Part shown: piece after piece, positions 26,419 to 36,048 of the stretch
Layout of the letters: each line of letters opens with the position of its first letter
Numbering within the stretch: the first letter of the stretch is position 1
NCBI GenBank assembly: GCA_946494335.1
Contig: CAMMBV010000014.1
Coordinates: 1 to 64,000 of the forward strand
Reading direction: 5' to 3'
Length of the DNA: 64,000 nucleotides
DNA from: an uncultured Ruminococcus sp.
GTDB taxonomy: Bacteria; Bacillota; Clostridia; Lachnospirales; Lachnospiraceae
Notes under the pieces: generated by a model
The model's input: the letters and a program-made list of their open reading frames with translations, nothing else
What the model was told of the DNA's origin: nothing
Database searches by the model: none
Position numbers and translations under genes: made by a program

Positions 26419-27739
26419 CTGCAATCTCTCCTATCAAATCGTATTCCAATGCGCCGGTCACCCTCACACGGACAAAATCTCCCGTCATCAGGTTTTCCCC
26501 TGTATTGACAAAAATATATCCGTCAATGCCAGGCGCATCCCCATAAGTCCTGCCCACATAGGCGTTTTCATCGGCAACTTTTCCTTCAATAAAAACAAGC
26601 GTCTCCTGTCCAATCCGCTCGTTTCCCAGTTCCAGCGAAATATCCTGCTGCAGCTCCATAAGTTCTGCTTTTCTCTCTTCTTTTACCTCTTCCGGGACCT
26701 GGTTCTCCATGGCGGCGGCCGGCGTGTCTTCTTCCGGTGAATAAGTAAAAACGCCCAGACGGTCGAAAGCCATATCCGCAGCAAACTGCATAAGCTGCTC
26801 ATGATCTTCCCTGGTTTCCCCTGGAAATCCTGTAATCAGCGTCGTTCTTATAACCATATCCGGTATTTTTTCCCGGATATCCGTAATAATACGCTCCAGA
26901 TCCGCTTTTGACGTTTTTCTTCCCATTCGTTTCAAAACAGGATCGCTGCAGTGCTGTATTGGAAGATCCAGATAATGGCAGATCTTCGGTTCGCTGGCAA
27001 TCGTATCGATCAGCTCCGGATATATCTCCTCCGGATAGCAGTACAAAAGACGGATCCATACCAGTCCGTTGATTTCACACAGTTTTTTCAGCAGTATGTG
27101 CAAAGACTTCTCCCCATAAAGATCCGTACCGTATATAGTGGTCTCCTGAGCAATAACGATCAGTTCCTTTACACCCTGCCGGGCCATCTCCCTGGCTGAC
27201 TCAATCAGCCGTTCCATGGGAATACTCCGGTAGTTTCCACGGATTTTAGGTATCACACAGTACGTACAGTGCTTCGCACAGCCCTCGGCGATCTTCAGAT
27301 ACTCATAAGAGCCCCCGGTGGTGATCACCCGTCCTCCCCCCGTATCCACCAGACGGTCCACCGGTCTGAAGGAAGTGTATTTTTCTCCCTTCAGCACACG
27401 CTCCACCGCCTCGATAATATCGTCATAGCTGGCGGTTCCCAGCACCGCATCCACCTCCGGCATTTCCGTCAGTATTTCATCCCGATAGCGCTGGGCAAGA
27501 CATCCGGTGACGATCAATGCCTTTGCTTTTCCGGATAAACGGTATTTCCCCATCTCGATAATGGTGTCAATACTCTCTTCCTTTGCATCATGGATAAAAC
27601 AGCAGGTGTTGATTACGATGACATCCGCTTCCTCTTCGTCGTCGGTAATCTGATATCCTTTTTCTTTTAAGAGGGACAGCATCTCCTCCGAGTCCACCAG
27701 ATTTTTGTCACAGCCCAGTGAAACAAATAATATCTGCAT
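26402..27739 (-). CDS. rimO: Ribosomal protein S12 methylthiotransferase RimO
   Basis: The 445-residue radical-SAM enzyme has the N-terminal UPF0004 domain (ILFVSLGCDKNLVDSEEML), the [4Fe-4S] radical SAM triad in CAKHCTYCVIPKIRG and a C-terminal TRAM domain. The DKNLVDSE variant and the overall pattern indicate RimO, which methylthiolates Asp88 of S12, rather than MiaB. The ATG at 27739 has AGGAGG; the longer frame is unsupported. Confidence 0.94.
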   Translation of the reverse strand: MQILFVSLGCDKNLVDSEEMLSLLKEKGYQITDDEEEADVIVINTCCFIHDAKEESIDTIIEMGKYRLSGKAKALIVTGCLAQRYRDEILTEMPEVDAVLGTASYDDIIEAVERVLKGEKYTSFRPVDRLVDTGGGRVITTGGSYEYLKIAEGCAKHCTYCVIPKIRGNYRSIPMERLIESAREMARQGVKELIVIAQETTIYGTDLYGEKSLHILLKKLCEINGLVWIRLLYCYPEEIYPELIDTIASEPKICHYLDLPIQHCSDPVLKRMGRKTSKADLERIITDIREKIPDMVIRTTLITGFPGETREDHEQLMQFAADMAFDRLGVFTYSPEEDTPAAAMENQVPEEVKEERKAELMELQQDISLELGNERIGQETLVFIEGKVADENAYVGRTYGDAPGIDGYIFVNTGENLMTGDFVRVRVTGALEYDLIGEIADEYTE

Positions 27740-27822
27740 AAATTCCTCCTGTATATAGGATTCAAAAGAAAACTGCTGCACGGTATCCGAACCCTTACAT
27801 GCAGCAGTCTTTTTGTGATCCG

Positions 27823-28080
27823 TTATTCTTCTTTTTCCTCTTCTTCCTGCATATCTTCCGGCAGAATTTTCACCTTGCCCTCGTACATTTCTTCAACCGC
27901 GATGGAAAGAGGTTTCTTTCCGGCAGCTTTCACCATAGGTTCCGCGCCGCTGATAATCTGTCTGGCCCGCTTGCTTGTGGCCAGCACAACAGAATACCTG
28001 CTGTTGACAAGGGGCGCTTCATTGGCGTCGTGCTCACTGTTAATTGCCTGCATAAGTTCTGAATAAGATGGATGTATCAT
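27823..28080 (-). CDS. rpoZ: RNA polymerase omega subunit
   Basis: The 85-residue protein has SRYSVVLATSKRARQI and the acidic tail EEEEKEE of clostridial omega. The ATG at 28080 is seven bases after GGAG, better than the one two codons upstream. It sits between gmk and rimO, the standard operon position. Confidence 0.92.
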   Translation of the reverse strand: MIHPSYSELMQAINSEHDANEAPLVNSRYSVVLATSKRARQIISGAEPMVKAAGKKPLSIAVEEMYEGKVKILPEDMQEEEEKEE

Positions 28081-28093
28081 AAACATGCTCCTT

Positions 28094-28720
28094 TCAAATA
28101 TCGTTCAGCTGTTTCTTTATATCATTTATAAAATCCAGATTTCTGGCGGTTTCCTGATGAGCGCTCTCAATCAGCCTGTGCAGCTTTTCCATGCACTCTT
28201 TTTCCCTGTCCCGCTCGTTGATCAGAATGTAATCATAACAGTCCATAAACCGGGATTCTTCTTTTGCCTGAGCCATCCTGGCAGCCACAATCTCTTCTGA
28301 TTCCGTCCCCCTTGAGGTCAGACGCCGTCTCAGCTCTTCGGCCGTGGGAGGTGTGACAAAGATCAGCAATGTTTCCGGCATCTTTTCCTTGACTTTCAAT
28401 GCGCCCTGCATCTCAATCTCCAAGATGACATCTTTTCCGGCCTCCAGCTGCCGGTCCACATAATCTTTGGGCGTTCCATAATAATTGTCCACATAACGGG
28501 CATATTCAATAAACGCGTCTTCCTGAATCATTTTTCTGAATTCCTCGGGCGTTTTAAAAAAATACTCAATGCCGTCCCGTTCACCCTGACGGGGATTCCG
28601 CGTCGTTGCGGAAATGGAAAGACTGTAATTGCCGTATTTTTCCAGAAGAAGCTTCATCAGCGTGCCTTTGCCCGCTCCGGAAAAACCGGATACTACCACC
28701 AACAATCCTCTACGGTTCAT
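28094..28720 (-). CDS. gmk: Guanylate kinase
   Basis: This 208-residue kinase has P-loop SGFSGAGKGTLMKLL, the GMP-binding SATTRNPRQGERDGIEY and the lid region. It phosphorylates GMP to GDP. The ATG at 28720 follows AAGGGGAAAATT; a longer frame overlapping remA is rejected. It overlaps remA by 11 bp. Confidence 0.95.
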   Translation of the reverse strand: MNRRGLLVVVSGFSGAGKGTLMKLLLEKYGNYSLSISATTRNPRQGERDGIEYFFKTPEEFRKMIQEDAFIEYARYVDNYYGTPKDYVDRQLEAGKDVILEIEMQGALKVKEKMPETLLIFVTPPTAEELRRRLTSRGTESEEIVAARMAQAKEESRFMDCYDYILINERDREKECMEKLHRLIESAHQETARNLDFINDIKKQLNDI

Positions 28721-28985
28721 AATTTTCCCCTTTTTCCTCTTCTGACCACCCGGCATTGACACGCCGGCTGATGGTTTCCGCCTGCAGCGCTGAAAGGACG
28801 ACATATCCGTCCTCCGTGATAATCACTGACTTTGTCCGCCTGCCCTGGGTGGCGTCGATACTGGTTCCAGACTCTTTTGCATTCTGAGTCAGCCGCTTCA
28901 CCGGAGCGGCATCCGGACTGACTACCGCCACAATTTTTTCCGCGTTTACCACATTTCCAAAACCGATATTGATTAATTTTGCCAA
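28710..28985 (-). CDS. remA: RemA family regulator (DUF370)
   Basis: The 91-residue protein (LINIGFGNVVNAEKIVAVVS, RTKSVIITEDGYVVLSA) matches RemA, a small DNA-binding regulator of extracellular-matrix and osmoprotection genes in Bacillus. The start codon is TTG at 28985 with GGCGG upstream. It sits between yicC and gmk as in most Bacillota. Confidence 0.92.
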   Translation of the reverse strand: MAKLINIGFGNVVNAEKIVAVVSPDAAPVKRLTQNAKESGTSIDATQGRRTKSVIITEDGYVVLSALQAETISRRVNAGWSEEEKGENYEP

Positions 28986-28998
28986 ATAACCGTACCGC

Positions 28999-29874
28999 CT
29001 ATTCTATATTCTGAATCTGTTCTCTGACTTTTTCAATTTCCGTTTTCAGATCTATAGCCACATTGGATGTGGCAATATCGTTGGCCTTGGCCAAAATCGT
29101 GTTCGCTTCCCGGTTCATTTCCTGCGCGATAAAATCCAGTTTCCGGCCAATACCTTCGGAACTTTGAAGAACCTGCTTCATATTCTCTATATGACTTTTC
29201 AGCCGCACTGTCTCTTCATCTGTACAGATTTTATCCGCAAACAGGATTACTTCCGCCGCAATTCTGGACTCTTCAATCTGCGTATCTTCCAGAAGCTCCT
29301 TCATCTTTTTCTCAAGCTTTTCCCTGTACTCCCGCGTGATTTGAGGGGAACGCTTTTCAATTTCAAGGACTCTGGCATACATGGCATCCAGCTTTTCCAG
29401 AAGATCTTTCTGCAGGTGTACGCCTTCTTTTTCCCTTGACAGTACGAAAGCTTCCGCCGCTTTTCTCACTACCGGTTCCAGAGCGCTCCAGAGTTCTTCC
29501 TCATCCGCCGAAAGCTCCTCCATGGCAAACACTTCCGGAAATTTGGAAAGAACAGAAACAGTAACGTCATTTTTCAGGGAGAATTCTTCTTCCATCCGGC
29601 GCAGATACGCCAGGTACTGTCCCGCAATATCATGGTTATACTTGAGGTTTACCCGGTCCTGCGTATAATTTTCATAAGTGACAAAAACGTCAACTTTTCC
29701 CCTCTGCATGTACTCTTTGAGCACACTGCGCATCCCGGCCTCCAGAGCGCCCAGCTTTTTGGGGATTTTAAAATTAAAGTCCAGATATCTGTGATTCACA
29801 GACTTCATCTCTACTGTAAATTTATAAAGGTCATTCTGAAATTCAGAACGGCCGAATCCTGTCATACTCTTCAT
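28999..29874 (-). CDS. yicC: YicC/YloC family endoribonuclease
   Basis: The 291-residue protein begins MKSMTGFGRSEF, has VEMKSVNHRYLDFNFKIPK, and ends with the family's LKTEIEKVREQIQNIE. Members are RNases acting in mRNA decay. It is the first gene of the operon to cinA and has a strong promoter and a leader hairpin. The ribosome site is weak (GAAAAG). Confidence 0.92.
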   Translation of the reverse strand: MKSMTGFGRSEFQNDLYKFTVEMKSVNHRYLDFNFKIPKKLGALEAGMRSVLKEYMQRGKVDVFVTYENYTQDRVNLKYNHDIAGQYLAYLRRMEEEFSLKNDVTVSVLSKFPEVFAMEELSADEEELWSALEPVVRKAAEAFVLSREKEGVHLQKDLLEKLDAMYARVLEIEKRSPQITREYREKLEKKMKELLEDTQIEESRIAAEVILFADKICTDEETVRLKSHIENMKQVLQSSEGIGRKLDFIAQEMNREANTILAKANDIATSNVAIDLKTEIEKVREQIQNIE

Positions 29875-29910
29875 GCTGCACTTTTCTCATTTCTTTACAT
29901 TTCTGTTATA

Positions 29911-29931
29911 TTCAGACAGCCTCTGTCTGAA
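29911..29931 (-). promoter_or_regulatory. Hairpin in the yicC leader
   Basis: TTCAGACAG pairs with CTGTCTGAA over nine bases with a 3-nt loop, between the yicC promoter and its start codon. There is no U run, so it is not a clear terminator. It may be an mRNA-stability element, an RNase target or an operator. Confidence 0.5.
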
Positions 29932-29942
29932 CATACAAATTT

Positions 29943-29971
29943 ATTATAATTCATTATAAAACCCTAGTCAA
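29943..29971 (-). promoter_or_regulatory. Promoter of the yicC operon
   Basis: On the minus strand TTGACT at 29971-29966, 17-bp spacer, TATAAT at 29948-29943. It overlaps the promoter of the divergent rqcH gene. Confidence 0.8.
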
Positions 29972-29992
29972 ATTATTTTTTTCTGTTATAAT
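29965..29992 (+). promoter_or_regulatory. Promoter of rqcH
   Basis: TAGTCA at 29965-29970, 16-bp spacer, TATAAT at 29987-29992. The -35 region coincides with that of the opposite yicC promoter, so the two may compete. Confidence 0.6.
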
Positions 29993-30019
29993 GAATTCAT
30001 ATGACAAAAGGAGAAAATT

Positions 30020-31771
30020 ATGGCATTTGACGGTATAACCATTGCAAATATTGTATCAGAACTGAACCGGACCATTACCGGTGGAAAAATAAATAAAATC
30101 GCACAGCCAGAAAACGACGAACTGTTGATCACGGTTAAAAATCAGAAGACACAGTATCGTCTTTTTATATCTGCCAGCGCCTCGCTGCCCCTCATCTACC
30201 TGACCGGGAGCAACAAACCCAGCCCGCTGACGGCGCCCAATTTCTGCATGCTGCTGCGCAAACATATCGGAAGCGGAAAAATTCTTTCCGTCACCCAGCC
30301 TGGTCTGGAACGTATTATCCAGATTAAGCTGGAACATCTCAACGAAATGGGCGATCTGTGCCGCAAATATCTTATGATTGAAATCATGGGAAAACACAGC
30401 AATATTATCTTCTGTGACGAAGATTTCGTGATCATTGACAGCATCAAGCACGTATCTTCTCATATGAGTTCCGTACGGGAGGTTCTTCCCGGCCGCGATT
30501 ACTTTATCCCACAGACCCAGGAAAAGCAAAATCCTCTGACTGTATCCTATGAAGAATTTCTGGAGAAGGTTCTGCAGCGTCCCTGCTCCGTCTCGAAAGC
30601 TCTATATCTTTCCCTCACGGGAATCAGTCCTCTCATCGGGGAGGAGCTGTGCGCCAGAGCTTCCATTGACGGAGGTCTTCCCACGGATTCCTTAAGCGAT
30701 ATCGAAAAAGTTCATCTGTACCACACCTTTTCCCGTATGATGGAGGATGTGTCATCCTCAAATTTCTCGCCGGGAATTATTTACCGTGATTCCGAACCTG
30801 TGGAATACGCCAGCTTCCCTCTTTCCATGTACGGCGACCTGAAACGGGTTACATACGATTCCATCAGTGAAATGCTGGAATCCTATTATGCGGAAAAAAA
30901 CATCGTAACAAAGATGAGACAAAAATCCGCCCAGCTGCGCCGGGTCGTACAGTCTGCTCTGGAGCGGAGCAGCAAAAAACTGATCCTCCAGAAAAAACAG
31001 CAAAAAGATACGGATAAAAAGGATAAATACCGTATTTACGGGGAATTGATTAATACTTACGGCTATAATCTTGAACCGGAGCAAAAATCCTTTGAAGCTC
31101 TCAATTATTATACAAATGAAATGATAACCGTACCGCTGGACCCTGCCCTTACGCCTTCTGAAAATGCAAAAAAATATTTCGAGCGCTACAGTAAGCTGAA
31201 AAGAACCCAGGAAGCCCTGGCTGTCCTCATAAAAGAAACATGTGAGGAGTTGGAGCATCTGGAGTCCATCAGTATGGCGCTGGATATGGCAATGTCAGAA
31301 GATGATCTGTCGCAGCTGCGGGATGAACTTGCAGAATATGGCTACATCCGCAGGAAAAATACAGACGGCCGCAGGAAAAAGAAAAATCAGTTTCAGCCTC
31401 TTCACTATGTCTCCAGTGACGGATTTCATATATATATTGGAAAAAACAATTTTCAGAACGACGAACTGACCTTTAAATTTGCTTCCGGAAACGACTGGTG
31501 GTTCCATGCCAAAGGTCAGCCCGGTTCCCACGTAATCGTAAAAACCGAAGGGGAAGAACTGCCGGATCGAACCTTTGAGGAGGCCGGCAGACTGGCAGCC
31601 TATTATTCAAAAGGACGAAGCGCTCCCAAAGTTGAAATCGACTATACCCAGAAAAAAAACATCAAAAAGCCGAGAGGAGGCAAGCCGGGATTTGTGGTCT
31701 ATTATACCAACTATTCCCTGCTGATCGATCCTGATATTTCATCTATCCGGCAGATAAAAGAAAGTAGGTAA
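30020..31771 (+). CDS. rqcH: Ribosome quality control protein RqcH (NFACT/Rqc2)
   Basis: The 583-residue protein has NFACT-N (MAFDGITIANIVSELN), helix-hairpin-helix and coiled-coil middle (about 190-430) and NFACT-R (DGFHIYIGKNNFQNDELTFK, DWWFHAKGQPGSHVIV). RqcH recruits tRNA-Ala to stalled 50S subunits to add C-terminal alanine tails. In Bacillus residues 97-98 are Asp-Arg (from memory); here they read Glu-Arg in PGLERII, a conservative change. Older annotations call the family fibronectin-binding protein. AAAAGGAG precedes the ATG. Confidence 0.92.
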   Translation: MAFDGITIANIVSELNRTITGGKINKIAQPENDELLITVKNQKTQYRLFISASASLPLIYLTGSNKPSPLTAPNFCMLLRKHIGSGKILSVTQPGLERIIQIKLEHLNEMGDLCRKYLMIEIMGKHSNIIFCDEDFVIIDSIKHVSSHMSSVREVLPGRDYFIPQTQEKQNPLTVSYEEFLEKVLQRPCSVSKALYLSLTGISPLIGEELCARASIDGGLPTDSLSDIEKVHLYHTFSRMMEDVSSSNFSPGIIYRDSEPVEYASFPLSMYGDLKRVTYDSISEMLESYYAEKNIVTKMRQKSAQLRRVVQSALERSSKKLILQKKQQKDTDKKDKYRIYGELINTYGYNLEPEQKSFEALNYYTNEMITVPLDPALTPSENAKKYFERYSKLKRTQEALAVLIKETCEELEHLESISMALDMAMSEDDLSQLRDELAEYGYIRRKNTDGRRKKKNQFQPLHYVSSDGFHIYIGKNNFQNDELTFKFASGNDWWFHAKGQPGSHVIVKTEGEELPDRTFEEAGRLAAYYSKGRSAPKVEIDYTQKKNIKKPRGGKPGFVVYYTNYSLLIDPDISSIRQIKESR

Positions 31772-31774
31772 CTT

Positions 31775-34240
31775 ATGATTCAACTGAAAAAACTGAAAAA
31801 AGAACAGCCGGCCGTCGTTTCCAGAACGCCTGTTGAACGGATCGAAGCTGATGTGAATACGGGGCTTACCAAGGCCCAGGTGAGGGAACGCATGGAAAAC
31901 GGCTACGGCAATGCCCCCGTGGATCCTCCCTCCAAAACCATAAAGGAAATCATTCTGGGAAACCTGCTGACCTATTTTAACCTGGTGTTCGCCGTCATTG
32001 CAGCACTGTTGATTCTGGTGGGTTCCTTTCGGGATCTTACCTTTCTCCCGATCATCATTTTCAATACACTGATCGGTATCGTACAGGAGATCCGCTCCAA
32101 AAACACACTGGATAAATTAAGCGTGCTCAACGCACCGAAAGCGGCGGTACTGCGTGACGGCAGAGAGTCCGTCATTCCCGCAGATCAGCTGGTACTGGAT
32201 GATCTTGTAATCTTTCAGGCCGGAAATCAGATCCCCGCAGACGCTTTTGTAGTAAACGGCGAAGTACAGGTCAATGAATCCCTTATTACCGGAGAATCCG
32301 ACGAAATCACAAAATCCGCCGGGGATCCTCTCCTTTCCGGGAGTTTTATCGTCTCGGGAAAATGCCTGGCTCGCCTTGATAATGTGGGGGCAGACTCCTA
32401 TGTCTCCAAACTGACACTGGAAGCCAAAGCAGCCAAGGAAGGGGAACAGTCTGAGATGATCCGCTCACTCAATACGCTGGTCCTTGCCGTGGGAATTATT
32501 ATCATTCCCATCGCTTTAATGCTGGTTGCTCAGCAGCTTGTTTTTGCAAAAGCCAGTTTGCAGACCGCCGTAACCTCCATGGTGGCCGCTGTAATCGGCA
32601 TGATTCCGGAAGGTCTTTATCTTCTGTCCAGCGTGGCCCTGGCTGTAAGCGTTGTCCGCCTGGCCCAGAAAAAAGTCCTGGTTCATGACATGAAGTGCAT
32701 CGAGACTCTGGCCCGTGTCAATGTACTTTGCGTGGACAAGACCGGTACAATCACAGAAAACACCATGCAGGTAAACGATATTGTTCCTCTGGATGCATAT
32801 CAGGAGAACTCATCGGAGGGATCTTTGGAAATCCTGCTGGGTGATTTTGTAAACGCCATGGCTTCTGACAATATCACCATGGCTGCCATGAAAAAATATT
32901 TCCGGGAAAATTCCGGCAGGATCGCCTCCGCCACCACCTCCTTTTCTTCGGCCTACAAATACAGCAGCGCTGCCTTTGATCAGACTTCTTACGTAATCGG
33001 CGCCCCTGAATTCGTACTGCGGTCCGATTATGATAAGTATCGTGATACAATCGAGTCCTACAGTGGAGAAGGATACCGTGTTCTTGTATTCGGAAAATAC
33101 CACGGCACGGCAGACGGAAAGCAGCTCACACAATCGGTCAGCCCCTACTGTCTCGTGCTGCTGTCCAATCCTATCCGTAAGGAAGCCAGAAGTACTTTTC
33201 AGTATTTTGCGGAACAGGGCGTAGACATCAAAGTAATCTCCGGCGACAATCCTGTCACCGTTTCAAAGGTGGCTCTGGAGGCCGGCATAAAAAATGCAGC
33301 AAATTACGTAGACGCTTCCACTTTGACCACGGAGACTGAAATTGCTCAGGCCGTCTTAAAATACACCGTGTTCGGGCGGGTAACTCCCAATCAGAAGCGG
33401 CAGTTTGTGAAGGCCCTGAAATCTCACGGCAAAACCGTCGCCATGACCGGGGACGGCGTCAATGATGTGCTGGCCCTAAAGGATGCCGACTGCAGCGTGG
33501 CCATGGCAAGCGGCAGCGACGCAGCGGCTCAGGCCTCCCAGCTTGTGCTGCTGGAAAACAATTTTGCCTGTATGCCTTCCGTTGTTCTGGAGGGCCGCCG
33601 GGTGGTCAATAACCTGCAGCGGTCTGGAAGCCTGTTTCTGGTGAAAAATATATTTTCCTTCCTGATGGCTCTGTTTTCCATCTCCTTTATGATCGAATAT
33701 CCGCTGGAACCTTCTCAGATCTCTCTGATCAGCATGTTTACCATCGGTGTTCCCGGATTTTTGCTGGCGCTGGAACCAAACAAGAATATTATCAAAGGGC
33801 ATTTTATTACCAATGTACTGATAACGGCCCTGCCGGCGGGGCTTACGGATTTCTTTATCGTGGGAGCCATCGTGGTATTTGGCCAGGTGTTCGGCGTAGC
33901 CCCCACCGATATTTCCACTGCCGCCACCCTGCTTCTTGCCGTAGTCGGATTTATGATTCTGTACCGGATCAGCAAGCCGATGAATGCTCTTCGCTGGTCC
34001 GTATTTATCGGCGTTATCCTCGGCATGCTGTTTTGCATCGCCTTTATCAACGATCTGTTTGCCATCAGCAAGGTTTCGCTGAAATGCGGTATGCTTCTGG
34101 GCGTATTTACACTGGCTACCGAACCGGTGCTGCGTTATACCAGCATGTTTGTTGCCTTCGTGGAAAATACCTTCAGTACCATGCGCCGGAAACGGAGAGA
34201 GAAAAAAGAACGAAATCCCAAACGCAAACGGATAAAATAG
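31775..34240 (+). CDS. Cation-translocating P-type ATPase (CtpE-like)
   Basis: This 821-residue P-type ATPase has the actuator LITGESDEI, the phosphorylation motif VLCVDKTGTITEN, the hinge AMTGDGVNDVLALKDADC, and about ten membrane helices. The TM4 ion site reads GMIPEGL, as in CtpE-like and related calcium or magnesium ATPases. The metal cannot be fixed from sequence. It starts three bases after rqcH, so they are co-transcribed, although no functional link is known. The ribosome site is weak (AGTAGG). Confidence 0.88.
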   Translation: MIQLKKLKKEQPAVVSRTPVERIEADVNTGLTKAQVRERMENGYGNAPVDPPSKTIKEIILGNLLTYFNLVFAVIAALLILVGSFRDLTFLPIIIFNTLIGIVQEIRSKNTLDKLSVLNAPKAAVLRDGRESVIPADQLVLDDLVIFQAGNQIPADAFVVNGEVQVNESLITGESDEITKSAGDPLLSGSFIVSGKCLARLDNVGADSYVSKLTLEAKAAKEGEQSEMIRSLNTLVLAVGIIIIPIALMLVAQQLVFAKASLQTAVTSMVAAVIGMIPEGLYLLSSVALAVSVVRLAQKKVLVHDMKCIETLARVNVLCVDKTGTITENTMQVNDIVPLDAYQENSSEGSLEILLGDFVNAMASDNITMAAMKKYFRENSGRIASATTSFSSAYKYSSAAFDQTSYVIGAPEFVLRSDYDKYRDTIESYSGEGYRVLVFGKYHGTADGKQLTQSVSPYCLVLLSNPIRKEARSTFQYFAEQGVDIKVISGDNPVTVSKVALEAGIKNAANYVDASTLTTETEIAQAVLKYTVFGRVTPNQKRQFVKALKSHGKTVAMTGDGVNDVLALKDADCSVAMASGSDAAAQASQLVLLENNFACMPSVVLEGRRVVNNLQRSGSLFLVKNIFSFLMALFSISFMIEYPLEPSQISLISMFTIGVPGFLLALEPNKNIIKGHFITNVLITALPAGLTDFFIVGAIVVFGQVFGVAPTDISTAATLLLAVVGFMILYRISKPMNALRWSVFIGVILGMLFCIAFINDLFAISKVSLKCGMLLGVFTLATEPVLRYTSMFVAFVENTFSTMRRKRREKKERNPKRKRIK

Positions 34241-34264
34241 GTATCGCGTCGATTTCAAAAACAG

Positions 34265-34310
34265 GAAAGCCCCCCTGACCAGTCATATATGGCTGATCAG
34301 AGGGGCTTTC
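34265..34310. terminator. Bidirectional terminator
   Basis: A long stem, GAAAGCCCC pairing with GGGGCTTTC plus inner CTGAYCAG-type pairing, lies between two convergent genes (P-type ATPase and AAA ATPase). Confidence 0.8.
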
Positions 34311-34314
34311 ACTT

Positions 34315-35838
34315 TCATCCTGTTTGTTGTTCCAATTTTTCATTGCTTGATACTGCCCGACTTCTTTTCTTTGTTTTCCGCTGTATCATACTACCGCTTC
34401 TACCAGAACCCGTTTTTAATTCAATCACGAACTGTTCGCCTCCATAATCCACGATAATGTCTGTGCGCTTCATATCTCTGGTCCTTGCCTCTACATAGCT
34501 TCTCCCTCTTCCATTTATGATCGGCCGCAGAAAAAGCATGAAATATTTTCGTCCGATTTCCTCTTTAAACTTCTCGCTCTCATCCTTATACAACTCCGCA
34601 AAAGTTTTTACAAATCTCTCAAGAACCAGTTCCATGTCGAGGTGTCCGCCTTTGATAAACTGATATTTGTCTGCCACGGCAGTTGCGTAGACCGCACTGC
34701 TCACTTCTTCCTCAGACAGGAAAAGATTATACAGATAAGTTTCAAAGATCCGGTTAGCAACAGCCAGGTTTCCATCCACATTTTTGACAAAGCCAAACAT
34801 GGACGCGACCTCTATCGCCTGATTCCCTGCTGCGTAACTCATCGGCAGACCATTGAACAAGATTGCCTTGAGCATCTGCGCAAGCTCCGGGAAATCTTCC
34901 AGTTTTCCTGTCAGTGATTCAAACAGGGTATTTTTCTCATGTGTCAATATTTTCTCGGCTTCTATATAACCCGCCTTTGTCCACGCCTCTGCTCTGTGCA
35001 GAAATCGTTCGCTTCCTGCAATCCGTTCATCGAGCAGCTGACAGATTCTTGAGACAAGAAACGGATATCCTGACGTTGAATCACAGATAAGTCCTGCCAT
35101 CTCATCCAGATTCATTCCGGTTTCGTAATCGGCCTCATACTGCGCAAGCATCCCTTTGATATCATCTTTATCAAAGCTCATATCAACCAGAAAATCGGTG
35201 GCAATGTTCCATGGGCTGTTCGTCTTGTGCTCCTGTTCAGTACGGATCTTAATTTTAACATTCTTTACATCCACCACCCCGGCCAGAATAACGGACTGAA
35301 ACGTCGGCAATATCTCCCTGTTAAGATAATATGCCCTCAGCTGCGCGAGAAAATCCAGAAAGACCTGATTATTCGACGCGCTGTCCACTTCATCAACGAT
35401 CAGGACGACCGGCATCTGTGCTGTGTCACACAGATCGCTCAAAAGCTCGAACAGACGTCCCAATGAAAACTGCTCTTCCGTCTGCGCCGCTCTCTCCAGC
35501 TTATCAAGCCTGCTTTGATCAAACCCTTCAATCGGCTTTCTTTTATTACGTATTATCCTTAGAAGATACCTTGCAAACGCTTTTGCAAAAACAATCTCTG
35601 TCGAAAAATCAGCATTGCCAAGCATCTGAAAATCCAGGGAAACGACCTTATAATCCTTCTTCAGATAATCGGCAAGAGCCGCCAGCGTAGTGGTTTTTCC
35701 ATACTGCCTGGCTCTGTTGATTGTAAAATAGCTGCCGTTATCAATCAGCTCTCTGATCTTCTTCAATCGTCCTGTAATATCCACCATGTAATGAAGCTTG
35801 GGATTACAGGAGCCTGTAACGTTAAATCTGCGTGGCAT
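34315..35838 (-). CDS. AAA-like ATPase with C-terminal PD-(D/E)XK-type domain, aberrant tail
   Basis: The 507-residue protein belongs to the AAA-ATPase-like family abundant in Clostridia and Bacteroidetes: RRFNVTGSCNPKLHYMVDIT, P-loop region INRARQYGKTTTLAAL, Walker B VVLIVDEVD. The C-terminal nuclease-like core has RTDIIVDYGGEQFVIELK. Typical members continue about 50 residues after IELK with W-R-G and a QL-x-DYL helix. Here a basic, unrelated tail follows (TGSGRSGSMIQRKTKKRSR). In another frame the same DNA reads YDTAENKEKKSG, close to the usual tail, so a frameshift with degraded end is likely. The family's function is unknown. Confidence 0.8.
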   Translation of the reverse strand: MPRRFNVTGSCNPKLHYMVDITGRLKKIRELIDNGSYFTINRARQYGKTTTLAALADYLKKDYKVVSLDFQMLGNADFSTEIVFAKAFARYLLRIIRNKRKPIEGFDQSRLDKLERAAQTEEQFSLGRLFELLSDLCDTAQMPVVLIVDEVDSASNNQVFLDFLAQLRAYYLNREILPTFQSVILAGVVDVKNVKIKIRTEQEHKTNSPWNIATDFLVDMSFDKDDIKGMLAQYEADYETGMNLDEMAGLICDSTSGYPFLVSRICQLLDERIAGSERFLHRAEAWTKAGYIEAEKILTHEKNTLFESLTGKLEDFPELAQMLKAILFNGLPMSYAAGNQAIEVASMFGFVKNVDGNLAVANRIFETYLYNLFLSEEEVSSAVYATAVADKYQFIKGGHLDMELVLERFVKTFAELYKDESEKFKEEIGRKYFMLFLRPIINGRGRSYVEARTRDMKRTDIIVDYGGEQFVIELKTGSGRSGSMIQRKTKKRSRAVSSNEKLEQQTG

Positions 35839-35889
35839 ATCCTCACGCTCCTTTCCGTCTGTATCTCAAGTTTACTATACGACGGATTG

Positions 35890-36048
35890 TTATTCAAGCT
35901 GATGTTTCTCTAATTCCTGAAAACGGATTACAAAATTACTGTTCAGACCAGTCTTAAGCGGCTCCCTCCAGACAATGCTCCATCCCCCTGCCCGCAGCAA
36001 ATCCCGATAATAATTACGCGATACCTCATACCCTCCTGCCAGTGGCAT
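35890..36048 (-). CDS. 52-residue small frame overlapping the MATE gene end
   Basis: A frame starting ATG-CCA-CTG inside the MATE 3' end reads GGYEVSRNYYRDLLRAGGW then SIVWREPLKTGLNSNF and stops at 35890. Its composition looks coding. There is a GGCAGGAGG just inside it, but it is not well placed for this ATG. It may be a short coupled gene or the last part of a lost gene. I do not recognise it. Confidence 0.3.
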   Translation of the reverse strand: MPLAGGYEVSRNYYRDLLRAGGWSIVWREPLKTGLNSNFVIRFQELEKHQLE

